Of a DNA stretch of 27,576 bases, positions 14,297 through 21,462 are shown one piece after another (position 1 is the first letter of the stretch; each line of letters opens with the position of its first letter). Origin of the DNA: a virus; IMG/VR virus record IMGVR_UViG_3300044701_002925, positions 1 to 27,576 of that record; one strand, 5' to 3'. Position numbers and translations under genes: made by a program. The notes under the pieces are model-generated. The model was not told the origin of the DNA. It was given only the letters and a program-made list of their open reading frames with translations, and searched no databases.

Positions 14297-14696
14297 AATA
14301 ACGATTTGGTGTGTAATTATAAGAACCGCGTTGATAGTCGACAAGATTTGGAATTGTAGCCCCAGCGCTTGTCATAATGTTGGCAACATTGACCCCACCT
14401 TGCGCTTCAATTGCACCGGGGATTGCGTAAGCAGCGGTAATCTGAGCGGGAAGATCAAAGAGAAGCTTGTACTTGCCGGCTTCTTTTAAACGGCGCTCAT
14501 CAAATTCAGAAGCCAGCTGAAGTTGTTGGCGCATCCGCTCAGGGTCGCTAAAACGTTCAAGAAGTCCACCAAGAGATTCAACATCGGAAGAACCCATGTT
14601 GCGATTCAAAAGTGATTGAAACGCTTTACCGCGCTCAGATTCGGGCAGTCCCTTGGTGGATTCCCAGATGGCACCTACATCAAACGTATTGGCCAT
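14292..14696 (-). CDS. hypothetical virion-block protein (134 aa)
   Basis: A 134-aa protein, MANTFDVGAIWESTKGLPES, mostly helical with 'RMRQQLQLASEFDERRLKEA' followed by a mildly hydrophobic, Ala/Gly-rich segment ('ITAAYAIPGAIEAQGG') and a Tyr/Asn-rich C-terminus. Gap to the upstream gene is 5 nt. It lies in a run of putative internal virion proteins. Family not recognised. Confidence 0.65.
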   Translation of the reverse strand: MANTFDVGAIWESTKGLPESERGKAFQSLLNRNMGSSDVESLGGLLERFSDPERMRQQLQLASEFDERRLKEAGKYKLLFDLPAQITAAYAIPGAIEAQGGVNVANIMTSAGATIPNLVDYQRGSYNYTPNRYF

Positions 14697-14701
14697 GACG
14701 A

Positions 14702-15511
14702 TCAGATCCTGTATTGGAATGCAGAAGCTGCATAAGGATTGGCTGCGGTCAAGATGCTGCGAGTGGTGGCGCCAGCTTCAGATTGAGCGCCGCCGGCAAG
14801 ATCAGCCATGAAGCGTTGCTGGTTGAGAGCACCCGTGAGCTGACCCATCTGTTGGTTCAACTGCATCTGGCGGCTCATGTCAGCGTCGCGCATGCGGTTG
14901 TATGTAGGAACAAGCTGCTCAGCAATCTTGGGCTGAAGCATGGCCAGCTGCTGAATCTCATTCATCGTCAGGCCCTCAATACCTTTCGATGTGATGCCAG
15001 GGATAACGCCTGTGGGGGATTCGCCAGCGCCCATCTGACGGCGCTCAACGCCACCAACGATGTCTTGTGCAGCCTGCGCAGCACCACCAGCGACGCCGCC
15101 GCCGATACCACCGCCAAGAATACCGCCGAGGGCGCGAATGCCAGCGCCAGCGATCTTGCCGCGAATACCAGGCATTGCTGTTTGAGCAGCAGAGGCTAAG
15201 CCACCGGTCAATTTATAACCGAGTAAACCACCAGCCAACTCACCACCGCCTTTCGCAATTTCACCTTGCATCAGGCTGCTTGCACCTGCGGCAACGGGAG
15301 CGGCCAAGCCGATTGCGCGAGTGCCGAGGGGAGTTGTTGCGGCGCCAGCGGCCTGGCGACCTGCTTCAAGACCTTTTGTACCAACACCTTTTAAGCGGTT
15401 CAGTAAATCCTGGAACCCCATGCCAGAAGTGGCAGCACCTTGGGCAGCGTACAAAGGGCTAGAAGGAGCCTGGGCCGCCGTTGACCAGGGATCCGGAATA
15501 CCGTTAGCCAT
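14702..15511 (-). CDS. Gly/Ala-rich putative DNA-ejection protein (269 aa)
   Basis: Starts MANGIPDPWSTAAQAPSSPL. Residues ~55-160 are extremely rich in Gly/Ala with alternating hydrophobic residues ('GLAAPVAAGASSLMQG', 'AGIRALGGILGGGIGGGVAG'), a glycine-zipper pattern typical of proteins that insert into membranes. The C-terminal third is a Gln/Met/Arg helix ('MSRQMQLNQQMGQLTGALNQ'). 'AAPVAAGAxxLxQG' recurs in the ADP-ribosyltransferase at 6308. It is probably ejected with DNA to form a channel (inference). No family name can be given. Confidence 0.6.
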   Translation of the reverse strand: MANGIPDPWSTAAQAPSSPLYAAQGAATSGMGFQDLLNRLKGVGTKGLEAGRQAAGAATTPLGTRAIGLAAPVAAGASSLMQGEIAKGGGELAGGLLGYKLTGGLASAAQTAMPGIRGKIAGAGIRALGGILGGGIGGGVAGGAAQAAQDIVGGVERRQMGAGESPTGVIPGITSKGIEGLTMNEIQQLAMLQPKIAEQLVPTYNRMRDADMSRQMQLNQQMGQLTGALNQQRFMADLAGGAQSEAGATTRSILTAANPYAASAFQYRI

Positions 15512-15550
15512 CTTAAAGTTATCTGCTTTTAATAAGTTAATTTTACCAGC

Positions 15551-16519
15551 CTACATGTTTTGCTGGTATTCATACGTAGAAGGAAGTTTTTCTGGATGAT
15601 TTTGTGATGATGCAATTGCTTTATTAATTAAATTGCCTGTTGCAGCACCGATCAAAGAGCCGGCCAAAGTAATACCAGCTTTTCCGCCAGTAGATAATCC
15701 AGGTTGTTTTAATGCCTGACGCATTGCGGTAGCACCACCAGCAACAGCGCCTACTGCTTGAAGACCAACAGGGAAACCAACGATTCGGGCTTCGGGATAA
15801 CCCTCAAGGTTTTCGGGGGTGAACTTAACCAAACCAAGACCAGCTAAACCGCGATCTTGATAATAATTTTGCATGTACCTGCCATAACGCTCAGGCGTTA
15901 AAGAGGGAATATCTTCTTGGGCCGTTTCATATTTTAAGGGGCGTCCTTGACGACCCAAGACAACACGTTCGACAAACTCAAGTCCTGGTTGAGCTGTTTC
16001 CCGTCGATCTTGCGAACCCTCTTCTGCATAGCTTTGTGAGAATCCCTTAGGGCGGAACAACTCGCCAGGATTTGTAAGATCCATGGTTCCAAGAGAAGCG
16101 GCAACCGGAGCGCCAACCGCTAGGCCAACCAATGCTTTTTGCGTAGGATCCAGCTCGCCATATGCTGTGCCAGCAATTTGCTCTACAGCACGATCCGCTA
16201 ATGCCATGGGATGGTTGTAGCGCCAATACACTTGGCGTGATGAATCACTACCAATATCAGTCAACACACGTGCGGCATAAGCACCCAGGAACTCACCAGG
16301 TTTTTGACCAACAGTTACACCTTTTTCTGCCAGTTGCTGGGGAAACTTGGAAGAAAAGACTGAATAACGGGTAGAAGGAGAAAGTGCCTTCTGTTCTGCC
16401 ATGGTTTCAACACCCGTGGCAAAACCTGCTTTCACCGATTGCGGAATAATTTTGCCGACAGTAGCACCAATAAATTCCGTAAGTTTTGTTGGGTTGGCAA
16501 ATTTAACTTGCGGTGCCAT
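15551..16519 (-). CDS. putative internal virion / ejection protein (322 aa)
   Basis: The ATG (16519-16517) overlaps the upstream stop as TAATG. The protein has a polar N-terminal domain ('YSVFSSKFPQQLAEKG', 'YWRYNHPMALADRAVEQIAG'), two hydrophobic Gly/Ala segments (about 125-145 'ALVGLAVGAPVAASLG' and about 255-310 'AGITLAGSLIGAATGNLI') and a charged middle. Hydrophobic segments without a signal peptide inside the virion-protein block suggest a core protein that enters the host envelope. Family unknown. Confidence 0.6.
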   Translation of the reverse strand: MAPQVKFANPTKLTEFIGATVGKIIPQSVKAGFATGVETMAEQKALSPSTRYSVFSSKFPQQLAEKGVTVGQKPGEFLGAYAARVLTDIGSDSSRQVYWRYNHPMALADRAVEQIAGTAYGELDPTQKALVGLAVGAPVAASLGTMDLTNPGELFRPKGFSQSYAEEGSQDRRETAQPGLEFVERVVLGRQGRPLKYETAQEDIPSLTPERYGRYMQNYYQDRGLAGLGLVKFTPENLEGYPEARIVGFPVGLQAVGAVAGGATAMRQALKQPGLSTGGKAGITLAGSLIGAATGNLINKAIASSQNHPEKLPSTYEYQQNM

Positions 16520-17142
16520 TACACATTTCCTCCCGAGAGCATATATGGATCAAGCTCATAAGGAACCTGCACACGCTCAGGCAAACCCTGGAGTTGGTAC
16601 ATAGTACCCGGTGATAACTGCTGTTGAGCATGCAACCTATTGATTAGATCACGCTGCAACATTTGTTGATCAGCTGTTGCGGTTTGACTTGCAACATACG
16701 GCTGTTGTGCTAGTTGATCGGCGCCAGCTTGATGGAAAAGCGGTTCAAGCATCAAGGTAGAACCAATGCTTCCGACACCCATTGCAATGTGTTGCGGTGT
16801 GCTGGGCGAATAGCGAGTAACTGCCTTGCCCCCTTGCGGAACAATGGTTTCGTAGCGCCCTGCCAATGCAGTAGCCGCTTTTGGAACCCCGGCTTTCTCT
16901 AAAGCAGTGCCTAATGTTTTGCTGCCAAGACCACGAGCAAGTGCCGAGCTCGTAACCAGGTCAGCTGCGCCAACCACTAAACCTGCCAGGGGATTTCCTG
17001 TGGACAGCGCAGATAAACCACCGGTTAACACAGCACCCGGCACCGAGGAACCAATTAACTCTTTGCCGCCACCAGCAAGAAACCGTTGAACTTGCGGCGA
17101 ACTTCTGGCTGCATTAAGAAATCTACCCGCAAGTTGAATCAT
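16519..17142 (-). CDS. putative internal virion / ejection protein (207 aa)
   Basis: A 207-aa protein starting MIQLAGRFLNAARSSPQVQR. Residues ~20-75 are Gly/Ala/Leu-rich and hydrophobic ('GAVLTGGLSALSTGNPLAGL', 'VVGAADLVTSSALARG'); the C-terminus is polar with many Gln, Tyr and Pro. It resembles its neighbours in layout but not in any sequence I recognise. The stop overlaps the next start (TAATG), so the two are translationally coupled and may act together. Confidence 0.6.
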   Translation of the reverse strand: MIQLAGRFLNAARSSPQVQRFLAGGGKELIGSSVPGAVLTGGLSALSTGNPLAGLVVGAADLVTSSALARGLGSKTLGTALEKAGVPKAATALAGRYETIVPQGGKAVTRYSPSTPQHIAMGVGSIGSTLMLEPLFHQAGADQLAQQPYVASQTATADQQMLQRDLINRLHAQQQLSPGTMYQLQGLPERVQVPYELDPYMLSGGNV

Positions 17143-17175
17143 GTTATCTCCTTGTTATTTGTATTTTATCGGTGG

Positions 17176-17829
17176 TTACCCTTGGCTTTTACCAGGAGAA
17201 ACGTTTGTTTCTACTTGTTCTGCATCAACGGTTTCTTCACCTTGCCGTTCTTCAGCTTGAGCCTGTTCTTTTTTGATAAGGCCTTGACGATCCAACAGCT
17301 GAGCAATTGACGGTTTATCCTCCGCCTCACTCTCCACACGTTTCTCAGCCATTGCCATGAGGTAACCGTTGGGATCTGGATTACGCAAACGTGGCATTGG
17401 ATTTTTTGCCATCTTGCCAGGATTAAGAGTTGGACTAATTTTGTAAGCTTCTATCCAGGTGGGATTAAAGTCTGGTTGATCTTGAGGGCGTTGGGTTGTA
17501 CGTGCACGTCCCTCATTAAAGTCATAATCTTCCGGACGGTTAAAACGACCCAAGCCTTCAAATACCTGGAAGTCTGCCCCAGAATCGGCGTCATCAAAAA
17601 ATGGGGTATTACCTACAAAGTTAAGGTCAGGGTTTAAGGTGACCTTGCGTGTCATTGAACGTTTTAAAAGGTCGCGTTCATTAAACCTTGATGGGTTCCA
17701 GGGATAGTCACCTGTTTCAGGTTTAGCCCGAAACAAGTCATCAAAATCTAGACGCTTGCCAATTTCACCGCGTCGATTAAAAGGGTTTTGAATATAACGG
17801 CCTAGATCAAGCCTGGCGTCTTTAGCCAT
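17176..17829 (-). CDS. hypothetical virion-block protein (217 aa)
   Basis: A polar 217-aa protein, MAKDARLDLGRYIQNPFNRR, rich in Asp, Arg, Asn and Pro with aromatic residues ('DFNPTWIEAYKISPTLNPGK') and an acidic Glu/Gln tail. The ATG overlaps the upstream stop as TGATG. No membrane segments, unlike its neighbours. No family recognised; probably a minor virion component by position. Confidence 0.6.
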   Translation of the reverse strand: MAKDARLDLGRYIQNPFNRRGEIGKRLDFDDLFRAKPETGDYPWNPSRFNERDLLKRSMTRKVTLNPDLNFVGNTPFFDDADSGADFQVFEGLGRFNRPEDYDFNEGRARTTQRPQDQPDFNPTWIEAYKISPTLNPGKMAKNPMPRLRNPDPNGYLMAMAEKRVESEAEDKPSIAQLLDRQGLIKKEQAQAEERQGEETVDAEQVETNVSPGKSQG

Positions 17830-18050
17830 CAGCCCTCAGACTTTTCTTTCTTTTTCTTTTTTAATCCTACCAGCGTTTGGCGAAGACGCGCTTGCTTCAC
17901 CGTTTTTTCATCGTACTTATCGGGATTGGCCAGCACGTTTTCTTGGAGCTGAGCGGTAGTAATCCCTTTCTTCTTGGCTTTGGCAGTGAAGGCCCCTTCC
18001 TTCATGTCCATGCCTTGGATCCACTTTTTTTCTTTCTTTTTTTCAGCCAT
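17829..18050 (-). CDS. small basic phage protein 'KWIQG..GA.TAKAKK' family (73 aa)
   Basis: A 73-aa, Lys-rich protein. 'KKWIQGMDMKEGAFTAKAKK' followed by 'ANPDKYDEKTVKQARLRQTL' is a pattern seen in many phage and large-virus small proteins (from memory), usually next to other small basic proteins. It is likely DNA-associated in the head, though the function has not been established for any member I know. Its stop overlaps the next ATG; only 2 nt separate it from the upstream gene. Confidence 0.7.
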   Translation of the reverse strand: MAEKKKEKKWIQGMDMKEGAFTAKAKKKGITTAQLQENVLANPDKYDEKTVKQARLRQTLVGLKKKKKEKSEG

Positions 18051-18052
18051 TT

Positions 18053-19534
18053 TTATTCACCCTTTAAGGTATCTAAAAGATCAGAGACGAGTTGTTGGGC
18101 CCGCTCACGGGGATTTGATTTATATATTCTATCTATCTCTCTGTTTAAATCCAAATTCTGGCGGCGGTTTAACATCTGTTGTGCGGCTTGTGCCTCAGCC
18201 CCTTCGCCCACCATGCTCATCATGCCCAACTCTTCGTCCGACATTTTGGCAAAGGGTGACATCACCCCCTCAGGAAAAGAGCGTTTGGAGCTAGGGGGAA
18301 GATCAGTGGGTTTGCGTGTTGCAGTCGGAGTGTACTCACCGGTTTCTTTTTTGACCGCCCCAGAAGCATAAGCAGGCTCAACACCATAAACGCCAATGCC
18401 ACCACCAAGTTCTTCAAATTCTTGTGTGCTTGGATTGCGTGTGCTCAAGTCGTAAGAAACACGAGAAATACCGCGAACAGATGTATTACTTGCACCTTGG
18501 CTGATAACGCTGGAGCGAGAGCCAGTTACGGCACCAGTCTCAAGTAATCCCATGCCTTCAGCGCCGGGTGCGCCAATGGTCGGCACAGTAATTTCTGGTG
18601 TTGGTTGAGATAATGCAACGCTTTGTTCAAAAGCTGCACGTTCTTCCGGTCTAAAAATTAAAGAACGTTCTACAGCTGGACCACGCCGCCCACGAGCCGC
18701 CGCCGCTTCCCTGCGACCTTGCATAATTTGCTGCAGACGCTCAGGGTTTAAATCTTCGTTCCGTTGGATAGCACGCGTCACAGTGCCTGTAATTTGATCT
18801 TCTGCCGATCCAATAGCGTTTGCTGCGTGTGCAGAAACATTAGAAAGATTTGCCTGTTGTTGAGACGTTAATGTTTCAAGGGAAATGCCAAGTTGTTTAG
18901 GTGCGGCAGAGAGACGCACCGACTGCCCAGGTTGATAAACAACGCTAGGTGCAACCTCTTGCGCCGCCCCCCGGATTGCCATCAGTGTTGGATTAATGCC
19001 AGGTAATGGCATTTGATACGGTTCACGCATCTTTTGTACCCGGGCAAGCAAGTTAGAAGTTGCTTGTTGCCTGCGGGCTTCTTGTACAGCGGGCGAAAGA
19101 TCTTCTCTGATGTCTGGACGGAACGCCCGATACTCTTCTTCTGCTGCAACAAGCTCAGAAACTGTGGGAAGTTTGGCTTGAACAATGCCAGTCGGACGTT
19201 CTGTCCTTGCTTGCCGCACGTATTCATTAATTTCACCCAAACGACCAACCGTTTCTTTGGCTTTGGGCGCTCCAGTAGTAGCAGCCGTTGCGGCCCGCCG
19301 AATATTTTCAGGGTTAAAAGAACTAAGATCAACGGTAGCGTTAGTTTTTAATTCTTGCGCTAATGGAACAGCACTTTTTGAACCCAATGCCTTAAGTGCT
19401 TTACCTCCTAAATACCAGCCAGCCGAAACGCCTGCAGCACCAAGGGCTAATTTGCCCAGTGCATCAAAAAACCCGCCTTGATCTTGTTGGTTTTGTTGAT
19501 TTTGTGCAGCGTAAGCGGCAAGAGTGGGGTCCAT
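18053..19534 (-). CDS. large internal virion protein, first gene of the minus block (493 aa)
   Basis: The first gene transcribed leftward. After a Gln/Asn-rich start (MDPTLAAYAAQNQQNQQDQG) comes a hydrophobic Gly/Ala segment ('ALGKLALGAAGVSAGWYLGG', about 26-46), then long helical stretches with Glu/Arg/Gln ('EINEYVRQARTERPTG', 'RRQQATSNLLARVQKMREPY') and a Ser/Thr/Pro-rich, probably disordered, C-terminal half. This could be a core or ejection protein in the same group as the genes after it. No enzyme motif found. Confidence 0.6.
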   Translation of the reverse strand: MDPTLAAYAAQNQQNQQDQGGFFDALGKLALGAAGVSAGWYLGGKALKALGSKSAVPLAQELKTNATVDLSSFNPENIRRAATAATTGAPKAKETVGRLGEINEYVRQARTERPTGIVQAKLPTVSELVAAEEEYRAFRPDIREDLSPAVQEARRQQATSNLLARVQKMREPYQMPLPGINPTLMAIRGAAQEVAPSVVYQPGQSVRLSAAPKQLGISLETLTSQQQANLSNVSAHAANAIGSAEDQITGTVTRAIQRNEDLNPERLQQIMQGRREAAAARGRRGPAVERSLIFRPEERAAFEQSVALSQPTPEITVPTIGAPGAEGMGLLETGAVTGSRSSVISQGASNTSVRGISRVSYDLSTRNPSTQEFEELGGGIGVYGVEPAYASGAVKKETGEYTPTATRKPTDLPPSSKRSFPEGVMSPFAKMSDEELGMMSMVGEGAEAQAAQQMLNRRQNLDLNREIDRIYKSNPRERAQQLVSDLLDTLKGE

Positions 19535-19636
19535 TTAGGTTTATTGCCCGATTATTTTGTCTGTCAACATTCTATTGTTGATGAATCCAAGAAATGTAGG
19601 CGTTATAGTTGAAGAATAATTCAATTTGCACCAGGG
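19535..19636. promoter_or_regulatory. divergent intergenic region between late and early blocks
   Basis: 102 nt separate the leftward and rightward blocks. It contains a 6-bp inverted repeat TCAACA (19564-19569) / TGTTGA (19576-19581). A TTGACA box lies on the minus strand at 19567-19562, with ATAAAC 17 nt downstream, which would start RNA almost at the ATG. On the plus strand TATAGT near 19614 lacks a well-spaced -35 box. Promoters are expected here but none is convincing. Confidence 0.4.
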
Positions 19637-19849
19637 ATGGAAGCTGGAACGCGCCAAAAACGTGTCGAAGCCTTGGAAAAGATTAAAGACAAGGCAATGC
19701 AAATGGCACAAGAAGGGAAAGATTCGTTTGAAGTGCGTGATTTTGTAACTTCAGCTAAAAAAGAACTGGCCTATGAGCTTCCCGACGAGGAAGCATTCCA
19801 AAAAGCAATGAGTGCAACGCTCGCATACAAGGCAAAGAAGGGAGAATAA
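19637..19849 (+). CDS. hypothetical helical protein (70 aa)
   Basis: First rightward gene, 70 aa from ATG 19637, MEAGTRQKRVEALEKIKDKA. It is almost entirely charged helix (Lys, Glu, Ala, Met) with 'ELPDEEAFQKAMSATLAYKA'. CCAGGG just before the ATG is a poor ribosome-binding site. It stands alone, bounded by the divergent gap and a strong terminator. No family recognised. Confidence 0.65.
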   Translation: MEAGTRQKRVEALEKIKDKAMQMAQEGKDSFEVRDFVTSAKKELAYELPDEEAFQKAMSATLAYKAKKGE

Positions 19850-19875
19850 TAAATTTTTCAAACTTTAAATTAACG

Positions 19876-19900
19876 CCGGGGAATAGACCCCGGTTTTTTT
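19876..19900 (+). terminator. rho-independent terminator
   Basis: CCGGGG (19876-19881), a 6-nt loop, CCCCGG (19888-19893) and seven T (19894-19900) form a textbook terminator 26 nt after the stop of the 70-aa gene. It isolates that gene from the main plus-strand block. Confidence 0.9.
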
Positions 19901-20276
19901 GTGTAAAAATTTGGGAAAAGTGGTGATATTTACTACATAAATGCATTTTTACTTAAAAGTAAGGCCCCGTTATAGCCCGAAATAGGGGACAAAATTACCT
20001 GACGCTTCTCCCACCACCTGACCGAAGCGAGTTATGGGGAGAAAAAAAAGAAGTACGTGATGGCTCCACATGATGTAGTGAAGGTCAGGTCAAATTAGAT
20101 ACTAAGAGTAGGAATTTGTCAAGTAATTTGTTGAAACTAACACAATTCGGTGGCAATTTATCGATTGATACGAATTCATATCGTGCTCGAAATTGGGGAA
20201 AGCCCCGCGCCGCAATAGCTTTCAGATAAAGACTGTAATTTAATAAGCACATTTAATTATATGTGTATTTACTTTA
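19901..20276. other. 376-nt gene-free region with nested inverted repeats
   Basis: No convincing gene is seen. The left half is highly self-complementary. ACCTGACC (20016-20023) pairs with GGTCAGGT (20083-20090); CGCTTC (20003-20008) with GAAGCG (20024-20029); TTCTCC (20007-20012) with GGAGAA (20039-20044). A further ACCTGAC is at 19997. A 19-bp palindrome-like motif is at 20165-20183 and a near-palindrome CACATTTAATTATATGTG at 20248-20265. The region could be a regulatory RNA, a promoter/operator region for the early block, or a replication origin; the sequence does not decide. Confidence 0.5.
20165..20183. repeat. TTGATACGAATTC palindrome, copy 1
   Basis: TTGATACGAATTCATATCG contains the near-palindrome GATACGAATTC(A)TATC. 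It differs from a second copy at 21473-21491 by one base. It lies upstream of the plus-strand small-gene block in gene-free DNA, so operator or promoter use is plausible. Confidence 0.6.
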
Positions 20277-20311
20277 GCTTGGCACTGCGCGTAGCGCAGG
20301 TAAGTCCAAGC
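20277..20311 (+). ncRNA. structured leader element, family A copy 1 (GGCA / GUAAGUCC)
   Basis: Outer stem GCTTGG (20277-20282) / CCAAGC (20306-20311) encloses an inner stem CTGCGC / GCGCAG with loop GTA. The two stems are separated by CA on the 5' side and GTAAGT on the 3' side. The same design with different stem bases is found at 22668-22712 and 23865-23919. It ends 28 nt before an ATG. Confidence 0.6.
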
Positions 20312-20339
20312 GATTCCAACTTAATTCCAGGAGTTCACC

Positions 20340-20477
20340 ATGCTTCGTCAACGTCTATCCCTTGCACTGATCCAAGCCGCGAATGTCGTGGCCAAGGATC
20401 AAAGCAAGGAGAAGGTACAAGCTTTCGTCAAGCAAGCTCGACGGAAGATGGCTAAGGCAATTGAGCCTAACGACTGA
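20340..20477 (+). CDS. small basic helical protein (45 aa)
   Basis: The ATG at 20340 has a good ribosome-binding site (CCAGGAG, 6 nt spacing). It encodes 45 aa, MLRQRLSLALIQAANVVAKD, then a Lys/Arg/Gln helix ('VKQARRKMAKAIEPND') and TGA 20475-20477. The first half is amphipathic and mildly hydrophobic. A longer open frame overlapping its 3' part in another register belongs to the next gene's upstream shadow. Function unknown; small host-acting protein by position. Confidence 0.65.
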   Translation: MLRQRLSLALIQAANVVAKDQSKEKVQAFVKQARRKMAKAIEPND

Positions 20478-20493
20478 CCGTACCCAGGCGGTA

Positions 20494-20542
20494 CCAGGGG
20501 TTCAATCCCCCTGGCAGTTATTACCCTCAGCGGAGATGGGTA
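20494..20542 (+). ncRNA. 49-nt two-hairpin element, family B copy 1
   Basis: A 7-bp stem CCAGGGG (20494-20500) / CCCCTGG (20508-20514) has a 7-nt loop TTCAATC like a tRNA T-loop. Linker CAGTTAT follows, then stem TACCC (20522-20526) / GGGTA (20538-20542) with an 11-nt loop ending GAGAT. A second copy of exactly the same length is at 20726-20774, with compensatory stem changes. It ends 20 nt before the next start codon. Confidence 0.6.
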
Positions 20543-20562
20543 CCGCACCAATGGAGAGATCC

Positions 20563-20718
20563 ATGTTGGCAGCAGCGATGGCTACGTTTTCTCTTGCATA
20601 CAAGCTTGGTGCTAATCAAGCTCGCCGCAAGTATGTAAACGACATCCTCATCGAACATCAACAACGCGTACTGCGTGGTGAAGTTCCTTATTCCATCGAA
20701 CCACAACTGATCCGTTGA
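20563..20718 (+). CDS. small protein (51 aa)
   Basis: The ATG at 20563 is chosen because GGAGAG lies 6 nt upstream; an ATG at 20551 would add four residues. The 51-aa product, MLAAAMATFSLAYKLGANQA, has an Ala-rich, mildly hydrophobic start followed by a basic region ('RRKYVNDILIEHQQRVLRGE'). Not recognised. It sits between two copies of the same 49-nt RNA-like element. Confidence 0.6.
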   Translation: MLAAAMATFSLAYKLGANQARRKYVNDILIEHQQRVLRGEVPYSIEPQLIR

Positions 20719-20725
20719 AGCGGAA

Positions 20726-20774
20726 GACCAGGTGCAAATCCTGGTCCAGTTATTGCCCAACGCCGAGATGGGCA
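20726..20774 (+). ncRNA. 49-nt two-hairpin element, family B copy 2
   Basis: Stem GACCAGG (20726-20732) / CCTGGTC (20740-20746) has a 7-nt loop TGCAAAT. Linker CAGTTAT follows, then stem TGCCC (20754-20758) / GGGCA (20770-20774) with an 11-nt loop ending GAGAT. Compared with copy 1, an A-T pair in the second stem became G-C and the first stem changed while still pairing, whereas CAGTTATT and GAGATGGG are invariant. Confidence 0.6.
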
Positions 20775-20795
20775 CGGCACATTCAACACCACACC

Positions 20796-20984
20796 ATGTC
20801 TAACCCTGATAAGACCCTGGCAGTTGAAACGAACCAAGCCATCTATTTCTTCTTCGTGTATACGGAGGGAAATGTGGCGCATGTAACCAAGTTGATCCGT
20901 AAGGGTCACAAGGGTTACGACCAAAGCACCAGCCTCTCACTCGCTGGTGCCCGCAAGTTGTATACACAGCTTGCTAATAGCTGA
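20796..20984 (+). CDS. hypothetical protein (62 aa)
   Basis: ATG 20796, in the context ACACCACACCATG without a Shine-Dalgarno sequence. The 62-aa product starts MSNPDKTLAVETNQAIYFFF and ends 'TSLSLAGARKLYTQLANS', a single small alpha/beta domain with 'KLIRKGHKGYDQSTSLSLAG'. It looks like a globular early phage protein; no family name is recalled. Confidence 0.65.
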   Translation: MSNPDKTLAVETNQAIYFFFVYTEGNVAHVTKLIRKGHKGYDQSTSLSLAGARKLYTQLANS

Positions 20985-20995
20985 TTCTTGCAATT

Positions 20996-21038
20996 AACCC
21001 TGAGTAACACCAGGGTTTCCTGCAGGATTCACTCCTGC
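20996..21038 (+). ncRNA. double-hairpin element, family C copy 1
   Basis: AACCCTG (20996-21002) / CAGGGTT (21011-21017) is followed after a few bases by GCAGG (21022-21026) / CCTGC (21034-21038) with a 7-nt loop. The junction GGGTTTCCTGCAG nearly equals GGGTTTTCTGCAG in copy 2 at 21463-21526, which has the same outer AACCC/GGGTT. Confidence 0.5.
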
Positions 21039-21061
21039 TAGTCCCTTACTTCACATTGATT

Positions 21062-21451
21062 ATGTTTAGCAACACAATCATCGGCAACATTGCTTACATG
21101 GAAACTGCTGTGCATGAAGGTCGCGAGTTCCTTGCGATCACCATGTATGTCAAGGACCAGTTCGATGGTGTCTGCCGCATCAAATTCAACAATGGCAACG
21201 GGCTACTCACTGCCTACAACAACGGTACGTTGGTGGTTGGTCAGCAGCTAATCCTTGTTCAGTATGATGTGCGGATCGCCAGTATTCGCACGCATTACGT
21301 CAAGGATGACCAGCTGGTAGCCCTCAAATATCCAGAGATTGCACTGACGCGAGTCCGTGCTGTCATCGGTGCATCACCGGAGGCTAAGCCTGCAGTCACA
21401 CCAGTGGCTGAATCTAAGGTTGAGCCGACGCTGGAAGAAATTCCTTTCTGA
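21062..21451 (+). CDS. SSB-like protein with acidic IPF C-terminal tip (129 aa)
   Basis: ATG 21062. The first ~100 residues are beta-rich with Gly-turns ('GREFLAITMYVKDQFDGVCR', 'FNNGNGLLTAYNNGTLVVGQ', 'LILVQYDVRIASIRTHYVKD'), compatible with an OB fold. A Pro/Ala/Glu linker follows, and the last residues are TLEEIPF. Single-stranded DNA binding proteins end in an acidic tip D/E-x-I-P-F, which recruits replication partners, so this is a good candidate for a divergent phage SSB. N-terminal homology is not certain. It is the largest protein of the first half of the small-gene block. Confidence 0.5.
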   Translation: MFSNTIIGNIAYMETAVHEGREFLAITMYVKDQFDGVCRIKFNNGNGLLTAYNNGTLVVGQQLILVQYDVRIASIRTHYVKDDQLVALKYPEIALTRVRAVIGASPEAKPAVTPVAESKVEPTLEEIPF

Positions 21452-21462
21452 CGACTGCACTT

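Noticed and set aside
16714-17310. Several 60-74-codon plus-strand frames within the minus virion block
   Set aside because: All lie opposite well-supported genes, lack ribosome-binding sites and have Arg/Ser/Pro shadow composition.
20277-20311. Identification of the family A element as the cyanobacterial glutamine riboswitch (glnA or downstream-peptide type)
   Set aside because: The remembered glnA/downstream-peptide conserved bases (CGUUCA and ACGGAAGU) are absent; only the general size and host group fit.
20494-20514. Possible tRNA gene because of the T-arm-like hairpin with loop TTCAATC
   Set aside because: No acceptor, D-arm or anticodon arm can be built upstream, and a second copy lacks the T-loop consensus.
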